A stretch of 64,000 nt of DNA from Paenibacillus sp. DCT19 (GTDB lineage: Bacteria > Bacillota > Bacilli > Paenibacillales > Paenibacillaceae), in the NCBI RefSeq assembly GCF_003268635.1, contig NZ_CP029639.1:5872001-5936000 (forward strand). The letters are read 5' to 3'. Shown here in pieces: positions 1-9,273 of this stretch. Made by a program: the position numbers and the translations under genes. Each line of letters begins with the position of its first letter. The first letter of the stretch is position 1. Below the pieces are notes generated by a model, which saw only the letters and a program-made list of their open reading frames with translations, was not told the DNA's origin and searched no databases.

Positions 1-737
1 CGAAGATTCTGTTAGATGTGGGCAAGGTACTACTACAAAATAGATCGGCAACTCATCAAGATAATGAATTCAGCGTAGAAGCGATTGCAGAAAGCGGTGC
101 ATATGACGCATCCGATGTTGAACCAACATTCTCGCGTTTCCTCATTGCAGATGAAGCTTGGGGTCTGCCAGAGGAAAACGATCGTTCAACCCTACTCTCG
201 AAGCTGCACGAACTGCCCAACTGGAAGCAGGCTAGCACTTCAATCCAATTAACAGCACCTACGGAGAGCTTGGCGGACTGGTCGGCAGCGTTCCGTGTTC
301 TTCAAGGGTTAGAAATTGCCCATGAACATGGCGATTGGTTGATAAAGGAACGTCCAGCATTCGGCCCTGGTATCGCAGAACGATTTGAGTGGGCTTGTAC
401 ACTGGAGGCATCTGCACATACCACCGAGAGTGACCTACGTACTCGAATTCGCGGCAGCCTTATTGAACTGCTCGGCGATGACGGACTCCTGGCAATTCCA
501 ACTGCTCCAGGCCCCGCCCCACTACTCGGGCTACAAGGCGCGCAAGCCGAGGCCTATCGAGCAAAGACCATGCAACTCTCTTGCATCGCAGGGCTTTCAG
601 GTTTACCTCAGGTTACCGTGCCAGTCATTCGTGAGGATGGACTGCCCATCGGGCTATCCTTTATTGGTGGCGCTAATACCGATCTTAAGCTACTACGTTG
701 GATGGCAGAACATTTCACAGAAGAGGTGCGCGGATGA
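1..737 (+). CDS. Amidase signature family protein, C-terminal part (cut by window start)
   Basis: The frame is open from the first bases of the window, so the N-terminus, including the Ser-Ser-Lys catalytic core expected of amidase signature enzymes, lies outside. What remains is the family's C-terminal part: a conserved stretch with the motif GLPQVTVPV followed by GLPIGLSFIGG, which closes the active-site domain in amidases such as GatA and AtzE. The family hydrolyses carboxamide bonds. The gene overlaps the next one by four bases (ATGA), so the two are translationally coupled. Its neighbours are an FAH-fold enzyme, an NCS1 permease and allantoinase, so a substrate in ureide, carbamate or amide catabolism is likely, but the exact one cannot be read from the sequence. 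Confidence 0.85.
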   Translation, partial: KILLDVGKVLLQNRSATHQDNEFSVEAIAESGAYDASDVEPTFSRFLIADEAWGLPEENDRSTLLSKLHELPNWKQASTSIQLTAPTESLADWSAAFRVLQGLEIAHEHGDWLIKERPAFGPGIAERFEWACTLEASAHTTESDLRTRIRGSLIELLGDDGLLAIPTAPGPAPLLGLQGAQAEAYRAKTMQLSCIAGLSGLPQVTVPVIREDGLPIGLSFIGGANTDLKLLRWMAEHFTEEVRG

Positions 738-1594
738 AACTAGTAACGATTGAACATCAAGGACAGGAGCAATTAGCGTTCCTGACAGATCGTGGCGTGA
801 TTCCACTGACTTGGCTGAATGAGGATCAAAACTCAGATTGGTATACAAGCCTTTTCACACTATTGCAAAACAAACAACTGAAGACTTTGCAAGACTGGTA
901 CGTTAGTGGCGGACAGGAGACCCTCTCCGCTCTTCCTGCACTGCCAGTGGACGCTGTATCTTACCGCGCGCTATACCGCCGACCTGGCAAAATGATTGGG
1001 GTTGGCATGAACTACCTGGCAAAAGCCATCGAGCTGTCAGGACGCCCTGCCGAGGATGAGCCTGTCATCTTTCTGAAACCCGACACGTCGCTGATTGGCC
1101 CCGGCGAAGCGATTCGTCTACCGGATGGAGCTGGACAGATCACGGCAGAGGCAGAGCTAGCCATCGTCATTGGGCAGACATGCAGAAATGTTACCGAGCA
1201 CGATGCTATGAATTACGTAGCCGGTTATACCACTTCTCTCGATATGACGGCTAAGGAGATTCACGCGCGTAATCCTAGATTTATGCAAAGAGCCAAAAGC
1301 TTCGATACGTTCCTGAGCCTTGGCTCCTCCTTATCTACTCCTGACGAATACGTTGATCTGCCTAATCTTATAGTTGAAACTGTACTGAATGGCGAAGTCA
1401 TGCACCACAATACCGTTAGCCGAATGATCTTCTCACCCACATACTTAATCTCTTTCCTTTCACATGTAATGACATTACATCCGGGAGATATCATTTTGAC
1501 AGGCACACCTGGTTCAGTCGTCATTGAAGCTGGTGATGAAGTGGAATGCCGGATTGCTGGGTTAAAAACATTGAGCAATTCGGTAGAAAACTGA
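734..1594 (+). CDS. Fumarylacetoacetate hydrolase (FAH) family protein
   Basis: A 286-residue protein of the FAH/2-hydroxyhepta-diene-dioate isomerase fold. The start is the ATG at 734, which overlaps the amidase stop and has AGAGGTG just upstream; a longer in-frame start at 698 lies inside the amidase. Visible family features are GVGMNYLAKA (start of the catalytic domain), EAELAIVIG with the metal-binding acidic residue, GYTTSLDMTA with the conserved Asp, a short KSFDTF segment, and LTGTPGSV near the C-terminus. Members cleave or decarboxylate beta-diketo and oxo-acid substrates using Mg2+ or Mn2+. Coupling to an amidase and proximity to allantoinase suggest a catabolic step in the same pathway. 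The substrate is unknown. Confidence 0.82.
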   Translation: MKLVTIEHQGQEQLAFLTDRGVIPLTWLNEDQNSDWYTSLFTLLQNKQLKTLQDWYVSGGQETLSALPALPVDAVSYRALYRRPGKMIGVGMNYLAKAIELSGRPAEDEPVIFLKPDTSLIGPGEAIRLPDGAGQITAEAELAIVIGQTCRNVTEHDAMNYVAGYTTSLDMTAKEIHARNPRFMQRAKSFDTFLSLGSSLSTPDEYVDLPNLIVETVLNGEVMHHNTVSRMIFSPTYLISFLSHVMTLHPGDIILTGTPGSVVIEAGDEVECRIAGLKTLSNSVEN

Positions 1595-1768
1595 ATCTCT
1601 GATTATTGAAAATCGTCTGCATGAACATTCGTATCCTGCCCCTCAACATAACATGACATTAAACGTAATATTTTTTTGTTTAATTTGAACAGAAAACCCG
1701 ATCATAATCTACGTTTTTGTCAATGAATTGTGAGGACAAGGTGATAAAATAAGGATAACAAATCTAAA

Positions 1769-1806
1769 GTAAGATTACATAACACATAAAGGTTACGTTA
1801 TCTTAC
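1769..1806. promoter_or_regulatory. 15-bp imperfect inverted repeat upstream of the permease gene
   Basis: Arms GTAAGATTACATAAC (1769-1783) and GTTACGTTATCTTAC (1792-1806) are reverse complements at 13 of 15 positions, separated by 8 bases. The element lies in the otherwise empty 1595-1915 gap, about 110 bases before the permease start. No poly-T run follows, so an operator for a local regulator is more likely than a terminator. The regulator is not in the window. Confidence 0.4.
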
Positions 1807-1915
1807 ATTATTTTATTCATCTGTGGTGTGGGCAAGGACTGATCGGAACGGTTCGTGTACTTACATGAGAACGATCAACTTTGCTCACCCAATACAAAGA
1901 GGAGTGGGGCGGAAT

Positions 1916-3310
1916 ATGTCTACGAATTTGGCAGGTCGAGTGCTGGAAGAGACACACTTGCAAGAAAATATCAGTGTGGACGACTCCCTGAAACCGAAGC
2001 AGGAGAGCGAAAGAACAATTGGATCGATCGCTTACATGTTTATGTGGATCGGGGATGGCGTGAACCTTGGCAACATGACACTTGGAGCAAGTCTCATTGT
2101 TGCTGGTGTCGCTACACTCAATGTATTTCAGACGTTCGTGGCAGCTATGGTTGCAATTGGTATCATTTCAGTGATCTTTGCCATTAACGACCGATTCGGT
2201 TACCGAACAGGAATCCCTTATGTTGTTCAATTGCGGATGTCATTCGGCATCAAGGGTTCCATCATTTCCTCCTTCTTACGCGGTGTGCCCGCCATCGTCT
2301 GGTATGGATTCCAGAGCTGGGTCGGGGGAACTGCACTGAACGAAATTGTCAAAGTGCTCAGTGGCGGTAGCTTTGACAGTGTTGTCGTTTGTTTCATCGT
2401 ATTGCAGGCAGTTCAGATTGTCCTTTCACTTTATGGCTTTCATGCGATCAAGTGGGTGGAGACCCTTGCCTCCGTTGTTATTATGCTAGCACTCGTCTAC
2501 GTGTTCAGTATATTGCTCAATTCTCATAGCACGGCGATCACCGAAAATTGGGTAAATGCGCAAGGCACATGGGGACTTCCATTCTTCGCTTTCATCATGG
2601 TATTCCTGGGCAACTATGCGGCAATCTTCCTAAGTGCTGGTGACTATTCCCGTGAGCTTAAGAGCGGTATCAGTGACAAAAAGCGCAGTATGCTCTACTT
2701 CCTCCCTATCGTTATCGCATATGGCTTCGTCCTCACGATTGGCGCAATGATGGCCGCAGCAACAGGAATTTCGAATCCTGTTAAAGCGTTCGCTGTTATC
2801 GTTGATAATCCATATATCACTGTCGCTGTATCTGCATTTATCGTCATTGGGGCAGTTGCTGTCAACATGGTCGCCAATATCGTGCCACCAGCTTATGTCA
2901 TCTCGCTTGTCACCAAGCTAAAATACAAAACATCTGTCATTATTACTGGATTACTTGCGCTTTGTTCCTTCCCATGGGTACTCGTGCAGGATTCTTCCGC
3001 TCAAGGTTTAAACACATTCATCCTGATTTACTCCGCTTTCCTTGGTCCGATCGTAGCCATCATGCTAGTCGAATACTACATTCTACGTAGGCAAAAAGTT
3101 GATACGACAGAGCTTTATCTGGACAACGGTTCATTCAAAGGCTACAATCCGAGCGCCCTACTAGCCATGCTAATCGGAGCCGGAGCTGCATTCCTGCTGG
3201 TTGACGTCGGCTGGATTATCGGATTTGTCGTCGCAGGCATTGCATATCTGCTACTCAGCAAATTCGCATTCAAAGGATCATCATTCAAAAAAGGCACCAT
3301 TTACGAATAA
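1916..3310 (+). CDS. NCS1 family nucleobase/allantoin permease
   Basis: A polytopic membrane protein of 464 residues with about twelve hydrophobic segments, matching the nucleobase:cation symporter-1 family (PucI, CodB, Mhp1). The N-terminal motif WIGDGVNLGNMTLGAS in the first membrane helix and the NYAAIFLSAGDYSR segment in the middle are typical. I place the start at the ATG at 1916, preceded by AAAGAGGAGTGG; an in-frame GTG at 1823 has no good ribosome binding site. The family imports allantoin, hydantoins, cytosine, uracil or purines with Na+ or H+. Allantoinase directly downstream makes allantoin (PucI-like) the best guess, by context only. Confidence 0.85.
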   Translation: MSTNLAGRVLEETHLQENISVDDSLKPKQESERTIGSIAYMFMWIGDGVNLGNMTLGASLIVAGVATLNVFQTFVAAMVAIGIISVIFAINDRFGYRTGIPYVVQLRMSFGIKGSIISSFLRGVPAIVWYGFQSWVGGTALNEIVKVLSGGSFDSVVVCFIVLQAVQIVLSLYGFHAIKWVETLASVVIMLALVYVFSILLNSHSTAITENWVNAQGTWGLPFFAFIMVFLGNYAAIFLSAGDYSRELKSGISDKKRSMLYFLPIVIAYGFVLTIGAMMAAATGISNPVKAFAVIVDNPYITVAVSAFIVIGAVAVNMVANIVPPAYVISLVTKLKYKTSVIITGLLALCSFPWVLVQDSSAQGLNTFILIYSAFLGPIVAIMLVEYYILRRQKVDTTELYLDNGSFKGYNPSALLAMLIGAGAAFLLVDVGWIIGFVVAGIAYLLLSKFAFKGSSFKKGTIYE

Positions 3311-3373
3311 ATACAGGTTAAACTGGACTATTACGTTTGAATAATTCAAGACCACTGAAGAGGAGAGTTGTAT

Positions 3374-4729
3374 ATGGAACGTTACGATCTGATTGTACGC
3401 AACGGCAGCGTAGTGCTGCCGGACGGCGTCAAGAAAGTTGATGTCGGTATCAAAGATGGAAAAATCGCGGCAATTGCCGCCAAACTGGAGGGTGAGGCTG
3501 AGCATACTTACGATGCAGACGGCTCTCATGTGTTTCCAGGTATGATCGACGTACACGTCCATTTCAGCGAACCAGGACGAGAGCACTGGGAAGGTTTTAC
3601 AACCGGATCGGCTATGATGGCCGCAGGCGGTTGCACCACCTTCTTCGACATGCCACTGAACGGTATTCCCTCAACGGTGAATGAAGAGGCGCTGCTGGAG
3701 AAAGCTCGGATCGGGAACGAAAAATCGCTTGTTGATTTCGGGCTCTGGGGTGGTCTGGTGCCAGGGAATGAGGATGACCTGAAGCCGCTGGCGGAGTCGG
3801 GAGTAATCGGGTTCAAAGCATTCCTGTCCACAACTGGCAACAAAGAATTCGAAGCCGTGGATGATATGACGCTGCTTACGGGCATGAAGAAGATTGCAGC
3901 TTTAGGTAAGGTGCTGGCTCTACATTCAGAGAGTGCAGCGATCACCAACTGGCTAAAAGATGAAAAAGAAGCAGCAGGACTCTTCAGCGCCGACGATTAC
4001 CTGGAGACCCGTCCGATTATCGCCGAAGTCGAAGCTGTAGAACGTGCTCTGTACTATTCGGAAATAACAGGCTGCGCACTGCATTTCGTGCATATCAGCT
4101 CTGCTGCAGCAGTAGCGAGTATTGAAGCTGCCAAAGCTCGCGGCATGAACGTAACGGTCGAGACTTGCCCACACTATCTACTCTTCAACCACGATAGCCT
4201 ACGGGAAAAAGGAAGCATCGCCAAGTGTGCTCCTCCGCTGCGGGAAGCAGACGAACAACAACGACTCATCTCCCTGCTGGCAGAAGGAAAATTCGATATG
4301 TTATCGTCGGATCATTCGCCCTGTCCGTACGATATGAAGGATCCAAAAGATTTCAATCTATTCCAAGCATGGGGCGGCATTAGCGGCGGACAATTCACTC
4401 TACTGTCAGCATTGGAACTTGCACTAGCACATAACATTCCACTGGAGCAAGTTGCCGCTTGGACAGCGTCCAATCCAGCAGAGCGCTTCGGTCTTGCGGA
4501 ACGTAAAGGCAGCATCGTCACCGGGATGGATGCTGATCTCGCCATCGTTGATCTAAACAAAACGTTTACGGTGACGGAAGACAACTATTATGCCAAGCAC
4601 AAGCAAAGCCTCTACATTGGCCATTCATTCCCAAGCAGCGTGATAGGCACTATCGTGCGCGGACATGTCGTTGTTCGCAGCGGTGAGGTTCTCACCGAAG
4701 TGAATGAAGGCAGCTGGCAGAAGCCGTAA
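3374..4729 (+). CDS. allB: Allantoinase
   Basis: A cyclic amidohydrolase of 451 residues that opens allantoin to allantoate (EC 3.5.2.5). All metal-site residues of the dihydroorotase/allantoinase group are visible: HVH at residues 61-63, the lysine to be carboxylated in GFKAFLS (about 148), His in ALHSES (about 184), His in HFVHISS (about 240) and Asp in SSDHSPC (about 313). The DMPLN and VETCPHYL motifs favour allantoinase over dihydropyrimidinase. The start is ATG 3374, with GAAGAGGAGAG upstream; the TTG at 3368 abuts the binding site and is too close. With the permease 63 bases upstream it forms an uptake-plus-hydrolysis unit for ureide nitrogen. The B. subtilis counterpart is pucH. Confidence 0.92.
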   Translation: MERYDLIVRNGSVVLPDGVKKVDVGIKDGKIAAIAAKLEGEAEHTYDADGSHVFPGMIDVHVHFSEPGREHWEGFTTGSAMMAAGGCTTFFDMPLNGIPSTVNEEALLEKARIGNEKSLVDFGLWGGLVPGNEDDLKPLAESGVIGFKAFLSTTGNKEFEAVDDMTLLTGMKKIAALGKVLALHSESAAITNWLKDEKEAAGLFSADDYLETRPIIAEVEAVERALYYSEITGCALHFVHISSAAAVASIEAAKARGMNVTVETCPHYLLFNHDSLREKGSIAKCAPPLREADEQQRLISLLAEGKFDMLSSDHSPCPYDMKDPKDFNLFQAWGGISGGQFTLLSALELALAHNIPLEQVAAWTASNPAERFGLAERKGSIVTGMDADLAIVDLNKTFTVTEDNYYAKHKQSLYIGHSFPSSVIGTIVRGHVVVRSGEVLTEVNEGSWQKP

Positions 4730-4765
4730 AGAGCTGGAGTCAGCGTCACAGTCAGCAAACACAAA

Positions 4766-4799
4766 AAGCCAGTGAGAGATATTCTTCTCTCACTGGCTT
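4766..4799. terminator. Bidirectional intrinsic terminator between allB and argH
   Basis: A perfect 14-bp stem (AAGCCAGTGAGAGA at 4766-4779 pairing with 4786-4799) with a 6-base loop, flanked by an A-run on the left and a T-run on the right. It can therefore end transcription of both convergent genes. Confidence 0.9.
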
Positions 4800-4842
4800 C
4801 TTTTTCGTATATTGGGTCGTTAATTTAATGAGATTCTCGGTA

Positions 4843-6246
4843 TTAACCGCGGTTCGTAATCCACTGCTCCGTGATCTCCAGTACCTTCTCACTACGTTCA
4901 ATGGCTTCAGCCACTTGACCTGATGCTGTACCGCCGTATACGTTACGTGCGTTAACTACCGCTTCTGGTTGCAGCACATCGTAGATACGCTCATCAAACA
5001 GCTCAGAGAATTGACGGAATTCATCAATCGTCAGATCCAGCAAATACTTGCCGTTTTGGATGCAGTACAATACCGTCTTACCAATCACTTCATGCGCTTG
5101 ACGGAACGGCAAGCCTTCGCCTACGAGGAAATCCGCAATATCTGTAGCGTTGGAGAAGTCCTGGTTCACAGCCTGACGCATGCGATCCTTGTTTACTTTC
5201 ATTGTAGCGATCATCGGTGCGAACAATTGCAATGCACCTTCCAGTGTAGCCACTGTATCGAACATACCTTCTTTGTCTTCCTGCATGTCCTTGTTGTAAG
5301 CAAGCGGAAGAGATTTGAGCACAGTCAGCAATCCGATCAGGTTGCCGTACACACGTCCTGTTTTCCCGCGAACAAGTTCAGGAACGTCCGGGTTTTTCTT
5401 CTGTGGCATGATGCTGCTACCTGTGCAGAATGCATCATCCAACTCAACGAATCCAAACTCCGTGCTGCTCCACAGCACCAATTCTTCACTCAGACGGGAC
5501 AAGTGAGTCATAATGAGGGATGCTGCTGCCAGGAACTCAACAATAAAGTCACGGTCACTCACGGCATCCAAACTATTTTCATACACACCATCAAAGCCCA
5601 ATTGTTCTGCTACAAAATGACGGTCAATCGGGAACGTTGTTCCTGCAAGCGCACCTGCGCCAAGAGGCAGAACGTTAATGCGTTTGTAACTGTCCATCAG
5701 ACGTTCAGCATCCCGTTGGAACATCGATACATAAGCCATCAGGTGGTGAGCAAACAGAATAGGCTGTGCCCGTTGAAGATGCGTATAACCTGGTACGATA
5801 GTATTGAGATTATCTTTGGCTTGTCCAATCAGTGCTTCCTGCAAGGCATGCAGCATCCCCACAAAACCAACCACTCGCTCACGCAGATACAGGTGCATAT
5901 CGGTTGCCACTTGGTCATTCCGGCTACGGCCTGTATGTAATTTGCCACCTACAGGGCCAATGGTTTCAATTAGATTTTTCTCAATGTTCATGTGGATGTC
6001 TTCATCAGATACGGAGAACTCCACTTCGCCAGCACGAATTTTGTGCAATACGGTAATCAAGCCTTCTTTGATCGTTTCCACGTCTTCCGCAGGCAGAATG
6101 CCGCATTTACCTAGCATCGTTACATGGGCCAAGCTACCTTGAATGTCTTCCTCAGCCAATGCTTTGTCAAAATTAATCGATGCGGTATATTCCTCAACTA
6201 GATGATTCGTTTGTTTGGTAAAACGTCCTCCCCAAAGCTTGCTCAC
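4843..6246 (-). CDS. argH: Argininosuccinate lyase
   Basis: Last step of arginine synthesis: argininosuccinate is split to arginine and fumarate (EC 4.3.2.1). The 467-residue product has the fumarase/aspartase superfamily signature [12 protein letters not shown] and the [11 protein letters not shown] substrate-binding motif. I choose the GTG at 6246 because AAGGGGAG lies eight bases upstream and the protein then begins with the family-typical SKLWGGRF; in-frame ATGs at 6276 and 6270 lack such a site. It is the distal gene of the arg cluster, separated from argG by a palindromic repeat, and ends at a shared bidirectional terminator. Confidence 0.96.
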   Translation of the reverse strand: MSKLWGGRFTKQTNHLVEEYTASINFDKALAEEDIQGSLAHVTMLGKCGILPAEDVETIKEGLITVLHKIRAGEVEFSVSDEDIHMNIEKNLIETIGPVGGKLHTGRSRNDQVATDMHLYLRERVVGFVGMLHALQEALIGQAKDNLNTIVPGYTHLQRAQPILFAHHLMAYVSMFQRDAERLMDSYKRINVLPLGAGALAGTTFPIDRHFVAEQLGFDGVYENSLDAVSDRDFIVEFLAAASLIMTHLSRLSEELVLWSSTEFGFVELDDAFCTGSSIMPQKKNPDVPELVRGKTGRVYGNLIGLLTVLKSLPLAYNKDMQEDKEGMFDTVATLEGALQLFAPMIATMKVNKDRMRQAVNQDFSNATDIADFLVGEGLPFRQAHEVIGKTVLYCIQNGKYLLDLTIDEFRQFSELFDERIYDVLQPEAVVNARNVYGGTASGQVAEAIERSEKVLEITEQWITNRG

Positions 6247-6360
6247 GGTGAGTACTCCCCTTTCGCTCATGGACAAAGCCGCTCCTGCCAGATATGCAAG
6301 AACGGCCTGCCTTGTCAGTTATATTTAGATGACTCTATACATTGAACTAAAACACTTGTA

Positions 6361-6535
6361 GAGGTTGTTCAAAAAGTCCGCTTTTGATTACGAAGGATGC
6401 CTCACGGCATCTCAGCGTCGAATATGGGATTCAGCCGAAATGTCCGTTGCTCACGTAGTTTTGCCTACGCTCCGCTACTCCATTTCTACCTTCATCCCAT
6501 CTTCTCGGTACTGAAAACCGACCTTTTTGAACACG
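6361..6535. repeat. Dispersed palindromic repeat family 1, long copy (MITE-like)
   Basis: An element of about 175 bases between argH and argG. Its ends form an imperfect terminal inverted repeat of about 30 bases: TTGTTCAAAAAGTCCGC on the left against the reverse complement of ACCGACCTTTTTGAACA on the right. It contains no reading frame. A second long copy is at 22147-22355 with near-identical flanks, and short copies are at 11744-11818 and 14485-14520. Several copies in one window with inverted ends suggest a small non-autonomous mobile element or a REP-like structural element. Confidence 0.75.
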
Positions 6536-6553
6536 TATTTACATAGCATGTAA

Positions 6554-7792
6554 TTAGTTGTTTTTGTTTTGCTCTACGCCGGAGTTTACTTTCAGACGCA
6601 GTGCGTTAAGGCGGATAAAGCCAGTTGCATCGCCTTGATCGTATGCTTGCGTTGGATCAGCTTCCATCGTTGCGATGTCTGGGTTGTACAAGCTGACAGG
6701 GCTTTTCACGCCAGCGCCGATAACATTACCTTTGTACAGTTTCACACGAACCGTACCGGTTACGTTTTTCTGACTTTCGCTCACGAGTGCTTGCAGCGCC
6801 AGACGCTCTGGTGCGAACCAGAAGCCGTTGTATACGAGCGTGCTGTAACGTGTGATCAAGCTATCACGCAGGTTCATGACTTCGCGGTCCATCGTAATGG
6901 ATTCCATTTTGCGGTGTGCAGTGAACAGAATGGTTCCGCCTGGTGTTTCGTACACGCCACGGCTCTTCATTCCGACAAAACGGTTCTCGACCATGTCCAC
7001 ACGGCCAATACCATGCTTACCACCCAGCTCATTCAATTGCTCCATCACTTGCAGTGGGCTGAGACGCTCACCGTTCAGGGCTACACAGTCACCTTGTTCG
7101 AATTCCAGTTCAACATATTCCGCTTGATCCGGTGCATCTTCAGGCGCGCTGCTCAGCAAGAACATGTCTTTGTTCTCGTCCGCGCTCGGATCGAACCAAG
7201 GATCTTCAAGCACACCGCTCTCATAGCTGATATGCAAAAGGTTACGGTCTGTGGAGTAAGGTTTAGCTGCAGATGCCGTGACTGGAATGCCGTGTTTCTC
7301 AGCATATGCAATCATCTCTGCACGTCCTGGGAATTGATTACGGAATTCTTCCAGACGCCAAGGTGCGATTACTGCAATATCCGGTGTCAGTGCAGCCGCG
7401 TTCAGCTCGAAGCGAACTTGGTCATTCCCTTTTCCTGTCGCACCGTGAGCAATCGCTGTAGCACCTTCTGCACGAGCGATGTCCACCATACGTTTAGCAA
7501 TCAAAGGACGTGCGATACTTGTACCGAGCAAATATTGTCCTTCGTAAAGGGCGCCCGCTTGGAACATAGGATAGATGAAGTCTTTTGCGAACTCGTCGCG
7601 CAGATCATCAATGTATACTTTGGAAGCACCTGTTGCCAGTGCTTTTTCCTCCAAGCCGTCCAATTCATCCTTCTGACCGATATCTGCTGTAAATGCGATG
7701 ATCTCAGCATCATAGGTTTCTTTCAACCATTTCAAAATTACAGATGTGTCCAACCCGCCGGAATAGGCGAGTACGATTTTTTCCTTAGCCAT
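6554..7792 (-). CDS. argG: Argininosuccinate synthase
   Basis: Condenses citrulline and aspartate with ATP (EC 6.3.4.5). The 412-residue protein starts [13 protein letters not shown] and has the N-type ATP pyrophosphatase P-loop AYSGGLDTS at residues 9-17, then the family motif [14 protein letters not shown]. Length and start match the type-1 enzyme. GGGAGGACC precedes the ATG. It sits between argF and argH, but both flanking gaps (about 300 bases each) contain dispersed palindromic repeats, so it may be transcribed partly on its own. A long open frame on the opposite strand is a codon-bias shadow. Confidence 0.97.
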   Translation of the reverse strand: MAKEKIVLAYSGGLDTSVILKWLKETYDAEIIAFTADIGQKDELDGLEEKALATGASKVYIDDLRDEFAKDFIYPMFQAGALYEGQYLLGTSIARPLIAKRMVDIARAEGATAIAHGATGKGNDQVRFELNAAALTPDIAVIAPWRLEEFRNQFPGRAEMIAYAEKHGIPVTASAAKPYSTDRNLLHISYESGVLEDPWFDPSADENKDMFLLSSAPEDAPDQAEYVELEFEQGDCVALNGERLSPLQVMEQLNELGGKHGIGRVDMVENRFVGMKSRGVYETPGGTILFTAHRKMESITMDREVMNLRDSLITRYSTLVYNGFWFAPERLALQALVSESQKNVTGTVRVKLYKGNVIGAGVKSPVSLYNPDIATMEADPTQAYDQGDATGFIRLNALRLKVNSGVEQNKNN

Positions 7793-7857
7793 GTCTAATA
7801 GGTCCTCCCAAGTTCAGTTACTCACTATACAAATGAAACTAAAGAATAGTTACACTT

Positions 7858-7985
7858 GCCACTTCGATGACAGAATAACTTTCCGATCGCTGTTATCCCC
7901 AGATTTTTTGATTTACTTTTTCAAGGGTAAAATCCGGGGATAAAGGCGAACGCTCCGCTTCTCCATGTTATTTCTGTCCTCTCCG
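7858..7985. repeat. Dispersed palindromic repeat family 2, copy a
   Basis: A long imperfect hairpin of about 125 bases between argF and argG. The inner stem is TTATCCCC against GGGGATAA with adjoining AGATTTT/AAAATCC. The outer stem is GACAGAATAAC against GTTATTTCTGTC. Copies b (11484-11612) and c (18600-18725) share the layout and the GCGAACGCT-CGCTTCT segment in the same orientation. There is no coding potential. Confidence 0.75.
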
Positions 7986-8083
7986 TTCTCGTGTAAATGT
8001 TTAGTCCGATTTATATAGAAATTATATTTAATCTATCATCGCGAAATCCGCGCCTAAAATCAACCCATTCATGCAAATCGCAG

Positions 8084-9052
8084 CTATTCGCTCATTAACG
8101 CAGCCATTAACGCTTTCTGTGCGTGCAAACGGTTCTCTGCTTGATCGAAGATCAAGGAGTTTGATCCGTCGATTACCCCTGCGCTTACTTCCTCTCCACG
8201 GTGAGCCGGGAGACAATGCAGGAACATATAGTCTGGCTTCGCAGCCTTCATCAAGTCTTCGTTCACCTGATATGCAGCAAATGCTTGCTCACGAATCTTC
8301 TGTTCTTCCTCAAAGCCCATACTCGCCCACACATCCGTGTACACGATATCCGCATCTTTGACCGCTTCTTCGGCACTATACGTTACCACAACCTGTGATC
8401 CGCTCTCCTGTGCAATGCTGCGTGCTTGTTCTACGATTGCACTGTCAGCCTCGTAGCCTTCAGGAGTCGCAACAGCCACATGCATCCCCATCTTAGCTGC
8501 GCCGAGCATGAGGGAGTGCGCCATGTTATTGCCGTCTCCGACGTAAGCCATTTTGAGACCTGCAAGTTTGCCCTTATGCTCCAGCACCGTTTGGAAATCC
8601 GCCAGCACCTGGCATGGATGCGCCGCATCGCTCAGTCCATTGATAACTGGAATATCTGCATGCTCTGCCAACTCAGTTACATTATGGTGCCCAAAGGTAC
8701 GAATCATAATGCCGTCGAGATACCGAGACAATACTTTAGCCGTATCATGCGTCGTTTCGCCGCGACCGAGCTGGATATCATTTTTGCTCAGGAAGAGTGC
8801 GTGCCCACCTAGCTGGAACATACCCACTTCAAAAGAAACACGTGTCCGAGTAGATGATTTTTCAAAAATCAGTCCGATCGTTTTACCTTTTAACGGCTGA
8901 AAAGGCACACCGTTTTTTTGCTTGCCTTTGATCTCGATGGCAAGATCGAGTAGATAACGAATTTCTTCTGCCGTATAATCGGTGAATTCAATAAAGTCCC
9001 GGCCTCTTAGGTCGATCTTCTGAACCTTCTCGGTTGATTGAACTTGTGTCAT
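8084..9052 (-). CDS. argF: Ornithine carbamoyltransferase
   Basis: Transfers the carbamoyl group to ornithine, giving citrulline (EC 2.1.3.3). The 322-residue product carries the carbamoyl-phosphate motif SSTRTR near residue 55, HPCQ around the middle, and the ornithine-binding HCLP motif near the C-terminus. The start is the ATG at 9052 behind AAGGAGGG; an upstream in-frame start at 9094 would add 14 unrelated residues. It follows argD in the cluster with a gap of about 220 bases in which I see no gene. carAB, which lies in the B. subtilis arg operon, is not present here. Confidence 0.96.
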   Translation of the reverse strand: MTQVQSTEKVQKIDLRGRDFIEFTDYTAEEIRYLLDLAIEIKGKQKNGVPFQPLKGKTIGLIFEKSSTRTRVSFEVGMFQLGGHALFLSKNDIQLGRGETTHDTAKVLSRYLDGIMIRTFGHHNVTELAEHADIPVINGLSDAAHPCQVLADFQTVLEHKGKLAGLKMAYVGDGNNMAHSLMLGAAKMGMHVAVATPEGYEADSAIVEQARSIAQESGSQVVVTYSAEEAVKDADIVYTDVWASMGFEEEQKIREQAFAAYQVNEDLMKAAKPDYMFLHCLPAHRGEEVSAGVIDGSNSLIFDQAENRLHAQKALMAALMSE

Positions 9053-9273
9053 GTTAATAATGCCCTCCTTATTTCCGGTTCCCTGCACCCGCATGTGCAG
9101 AAGTTAGTGATAGCCTGGATTTTTCCCATCATGACTGCGATTGATCTACTTATGCTCTATGAACGCGCGGCTACAGGGAATTCATTATCAGAATCTACAC
9201 CGGAGCCGTTGATGACCCCGGAATAGAAATTTTTCTGAAAAGTATCCATGATATCTGAACCTATCCGTGCGGA

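Noticed and set aside
4969..5940. 323-codon plus-strand open frame opposite argH
   Set aside because: Antisense shadow of a conserved enzyme gene with no recognisable protein features.
6569..7798. 409-codon plus-strand open frame opposite argG
   Set aside because: It is the mirror of a well-supported argG gene, is rich in Cys and His without domain character, and has no ribosome site.
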